NCBI GenBank assembly: GCA_029260695.1
Contig: JAJDCT010000106.1
Location: 1-7,843 of the forward strand
Direction: 5' to 3'
Source of the DNA: Phycisphaeraceae bacterium
GTDB taxonomy: Bacteria > Planctomycetota > Phycisphaerae > Phycisphaerales > Phycisphaeraceae
Length of the DNA: 7,843 bases
In this document: positions 6,078 through 7,843 of the stretch, one piece after another
Numbering within the stretch: position 1 is the first letter of the stretch
How the letters are laid out: the number at the start of each line of letters is the position of its first letter
Translations under genes and position numbers: made by a program
The notes under the pieces: model-generated
The model's input: the letters and a program-made list of their open reading frames with translations, nothing else
What the model was told of the DNA's origin: nothing
Databases searched by the model: none

Positions 6078-6254
6078 ACAGCCCGTGCCGCAACCCGTTC
6101 TTTTGAACGTGGCTGTCATGCGCCGACGTCTCCTAGGCGATCTCCACCCGGCCGGGCTGACAACACGACGAAAATCGGATGACCACCACCGACCGTTGTC
6201 ACGTCGGCCGACTCCCGTGCGCTATACCCGTACGCCTCGGTCGACCGGGTCCGA
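6078..6254 (+). promoter_or_regulatory. Structured untranslated leader before the RNHCP gene
   Basis: No protein-like frame was found here. It holds a hairpin CGTTC-TTTT-GAACG (6096-6109) and three perfect 10-bp palindromes: CCCGGCCGGG (6147-6156), GTCGGCCGAC (6203-6212) and CGGTCGACCG (6238-6247). The last ends 8 bp before ATG 6255, where a ribosome site would normally be, so folding could affect translation. A TTGTCA at 6196-6201 with TATACC at 6223 is spaced 21 bp and makes a poor second promoter. Confidence 0.4.
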
Positions 6255-6623
6255 ATGCTTATGTCTCGTCGAAGTAAACAACACTCAGAAGGGTTCCGCT
6301 GTATCCGTTGCGGGACAGACGCCCGCAGCGGCTCATCCGGCACACGCCACCGCAACCACTGCCCCTGCTGCCTGTGGTCCCGCCACGTCGATCACACGCC
6401 CGGCGACCGCGCATGCGCCTGCCGCTCCGCCATGGAACCGATCGGGATCGACGTCCACGGTGACGGCGAATGGGCACTGATCCACCGCTGCACCGGCTGT
6501 GGCACAATCCGCACCAACCGCATCGCAGGCGACGACCAGGAACTCGCGCTCCTGCAACTCGCCCTGCGCCCCTTAGCGAACCCACCGTTCCCCTTGGACG
6601 CCCTGCCCGTGCCCGGGAGGTAA
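6255..6623 (+). CDS. RNHCP-domain zinc-binding protein, 122 aa
   Basis: This is a small cytoplasmic protein of the RNHCP family, named after its signature motif; its biochemical role is not established. The signature RNHCPCCLWSRHVD is at residues 33-46, followed by GDRACACRSAMEPI (50-63) and a final RCTGCG...NR...DD block (78-94). Paired cysteines CIRC (16-19), CPCC (36-39), CAC (54-56) and CTGC (79-82) could bind zinc. The length is typical. ATG 6255 and ATG 6261 (M3) are both possible, neither with a clear Shine-Dalgarno; relatives often begin close to MSRR, which favours M3. The frame is open upstream to TGA 6180 but offers no other ATG or GTG. It appears to be transcribed alone from the promoter at 5993. 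It converges on the zinc-ribbon-like secreted protein gene. Confidence 0.88.
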   Translation: MLMSRRSKQHSEGFRCIRCGTDARSGSSGTRHRNHCPCCLWSRHVDHTPGDRACACRSAMEPIGIDVHGDGEWALIHRCTGCGTIRTNRIAGDDQELALLQLALRPLANPPFPLDALPVPGR

Positions 6624-6663
6624 CTAGAAAATCAACAACGCCAAGGATACCACCGCACAGCTA

Positions 6664-6768
6664 ATACGGATTCTGCTCGACTCGTGCGCGGCAGTTTTCC
6701 CCTCAGCCCCCGGCTTTACCGGGGGATTGGCCACGATGATAGGCACGAGTTTTAATCGTGATCCGTAT
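6664..6768. repeat. Three-tier concentric inverted repeat (105 bp)
   Basis: Three perfect inverted-repeat pairs share one centre near 6715-6716. The outer pair is ATACGGAT (6664-6671) with ATCCGTAT (6761-6768). The middle pair is ACTCGTGC (6680-6687) with GCACGAGT (6743-6750). The inner pair is CCCCCGG (6707-6713) with CCGGGGG (6719-6725). CACGAT (6732-6737) with ATCGTG (6755-6760) gives an alternative arm. TA stands just before 6664 and also at 6768-6769. It lies between convergent genes. A palindromic MITE/REP-like element, a structured RNA or a two-way terminator would fit. Confidence 0.65.
6707..6725. terminator. GC-rich hairpin, possible two-way terminator
   Basis: A perfect 7-bp stem, CCCCCGG-CTTTA-CCGGGGG, stands at the core of the larger palindrome between the convergent RNHCP and zinc-ribbon genes. 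Its place suits transcription termination from both sides. Neither strand has a T-run beside it, so this is not a canonical intrinsic terminator. Confidence 0.4.
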
Positions 6769-6807
6769 AACGCGCTCGGAAAGTAAAGACCTACCCGGCC
6801 GTAACTA

Positions 6808-7521
6808 CTACTCGGCGTGCTGAAGCTCCGCACGGTCGTAAGGGCAATAGGAATAGTCCCCACGGTATTCACGCTCACAGGTGCCGCACGACTTGACCGA
6901 CAGCAGCGAAGGCAGGGGCGTCTGAACGGGGAATTTCTCATTCCCTAGCCCCATCTCAAAACTACCAGCCTTACTGGCGTCGGCGATGATTTGGCCTTTG
7001 CTGTCTTTACGGGGGAATACGGCGAACGCCATATTCTCTCCCATCGGGCCGAGCATATTCTCTAACACCGGCCGCATCCCTCCGATCAGAAGGATCATGT
7101 CCTGAGAAATATCTTCGTCGCCCAGAGGCAGAAGCACTTCCCCCGCAGCGCTCATCAGCTTGACCTGAGACCGCAACTGAGCCGGCGGAACAAACCGCAC
7201 ACCCCCAAACGGCCCCATCTTTCCATCGACAAAGATCGCCACGGTGTATTCTGACACCAGGTCTAAGATCTCCGCCGTACCCTCCTCCGTCATCGTCGGG
7301 TCACCTGCAAAAGACACCTCCCAGAACTCGTCCGGCAACCACCACACCAACGTCACACGGTCGGGGTCGTCCGAAGAATACTGCGTATCCTGGATCAGGT
7401 CGTTAATCGGCACCTCCCCGATCGGCCGAAGACGCGCCTCACCTTCGTCAGCAACCACCGCCAGCGGTTGAAGGAAGCAGAACACCAAGGCCGAGGCAGC
7501 GAGCTTGCTCAGGTAAGACAT
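6808..7521 (-). CDS. Exported protein with C-terminal zinc-ribbon-like motif, 237 aa
   Basis: I do not recognise the family. Residues 1-24 are a signal peptide (MSYLSK, hydrophobic AASALVFCFLQPLAVVA, cleavage before DEG). The middle (about 30-205) is mixed alpha/beta with strands such as RVTLVWWLPDEFWEV (55-69), YTVAIFVDG (92-100) and MAFAVFPRK (164-172). The C-terminus has CGTC (212-215) and CPYD (226-229), matching the short zinc-ribbon pattern CxxC...CPxD in which Asp takes the fourth ligand place. Such ribbons are more usual in cytoplasmic proteins, so pairing one with a signal peptide is odd. The start ATG 7519-7521 is preceded on the minus strand by GAAAGGA with about 7 nt of spacing. 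It lies 55 bp downstream of argG on the same strand, so read-through from argG is possible. No separate promoter was seen. Confidence 0.85.
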   Translation of the reverse strand: MSYLSKLAASALVFCFLQPLAVVADEGEARLRPIGEVPINDLIQDTQYSSDDPDRVTLVWWLPDEFWEVSFAGDPTMTEEGTAEILDLVSEYTVAIFVDGKMGPFGGVRFVPPAQLRSQVKLMSAAGEVLLPLGDEDISQDMILLIGGMRPVLENMLGPMGENMAFAVFPRKDSKGQIIADASKAGSFEMGLGNEKFPVQTPLPSLLSVKSCGTCEREYRGDYSYCPYDRAELQHAE

Positions 7522-7576
7522 GGGCGGTCCTTTCGGGGTGTCGTTAGATCTTGTCAGAGAAAAATTTATGTACGTC

Positions 7577-7843
7577 TCAAAACTTCGGCTTGTGCTTCAG
7601 CCCACGCACCTGCATCGGCAAGCCGTAGAGATCGATAAAGCCCCGTGCCGCTGTGACGTCGTATCCGTCCATCGCGAAGCTCGCGAGGTCCAGATCGTAC
7701 AGACTCTTGTTGCTCTCAGCCGAAACCGCCAGCGCCCGGCCCTTATAGAGCTTGACCGTGACCGTGCCCGTCACCACCTTGTTCGCCTCATCCACAAACG
7801 ACTGCATCGCCTCACGCAGCGGGTGGAACCACTGCCCGTTATA
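7577..7843 (-). CDS. argG: Argininosuccinate synthase, C-terminal 88 aa (5' truncated)
   Basis: This enzyme joins citrulline and aspartate using ATP to make argininosuccinate, the second-last step of arginine synthesis, in the cytoplasm. Only the C-terminal helix and tail are in the window. The frame continues past the internal Met at 7807 to the edge (YNGQWFHPLREA). Recognisable family blocks are NGQWFHPLREAM, GTVTVKLYKG, SLYDLDLASF and the DVTAARGFIDLYGLPMQV segment, which matches the end of ArgG proteins. The catalytic N-terminal ATP-binding domain lies outside. The stop is TGA (7577-7579). An A/T-rich stretch follows on the minus strand with only a weak GAGA/TCTC stem, so no convincing terminator separates it from the next gene. 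Confidence 0.93.
   Translation of the reverse strand, partial: YNGQWFHPLREAMQSFVDEANKVVTGTVTVKLYKGRALAVSAESNKSLYDLDLASFAMDGYDVTAARGFIDLYGLPMQVRGLKHKPKF

Noticed and set aside
6085..6480. 131-codon plus-strand ORF starting at GTG
   Set aside because: It overlaps the RNHCP gene in another frame, is low-complexity Ala/Thr/Pro-rich and has no Shine-Dalgarno; the RNHCP frame has a clear family motif.

Overview
The window looks like a GC-rich chromosomal segment of a planctomycete, most likely the class Phycisphaerae. The basis is a PEP-CTERM secreted protein with a PEPAS...GRRR tail, secreted proteins with planctomycete-like sequences, and housekeeping genes separated by roomy, structured intergenic DNA. 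That placement is inference from sequence style, not from a marker gene. No mobile-element ORF, CRISPR array, rRNA or tRNA gene was recognised.

Layout, left to right. (1) The C-terminal motor and DNA-binding part of an FtsK/SpoIIIE DNA translocase, plus strand, truncated at the window edge and ending in a very acidic 68-residue tail. (2) An unrecognised 161-residue protein, followed at once by a tandem array of about 14-bp C-rich repeats. (3) A secreted coiled-coil/TPR-like protein with a clear promoter and Shine-Dalgarno. (4) Convergent to it, on the minus strand, a full-length M3-family zinc metallopeptidase of the oligoendopeptidase F type. (5) A divergent intergenic region with several hairpins, leading into a PEP-CTERM exported protein that starts at GTG and ends at a good intrinsic terminator. 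(6) About 450 bp without a convincing gene: a GTTTA/TAAAC-bounded hairpin element, a sigma70-like promoter with an overlapping dyad, a possible five-codon leader ORF and three perfect 10-bp palindromes. (7) An RNHCP-domain zinc-binding protein. (8) A 105-bp concentric three-tier inverted repeat. (9) On the minus strand, the C-terminus of argininosuccinate synthase (argG), followed downstream by a secreted protein with a C-terminal zinc-ribbon-like motif.

The genes do not form one pathway. ftsK acts in chromosome segregation, the peptidase in peptide turnover, argG in arginine synthesis, and the three exported proteins are of unknown function. The most interesting content is in the non-coding DNA: the 6664-6768 nested palindrome, the long structured leader before the RNHCP gene, the C-rich repeat array after the 161-residue gene, and the alternative hairpins before the PEP-CTERM gene. 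I see no confident new multi-gene system; the regulatory and repeat elements are candidates only.
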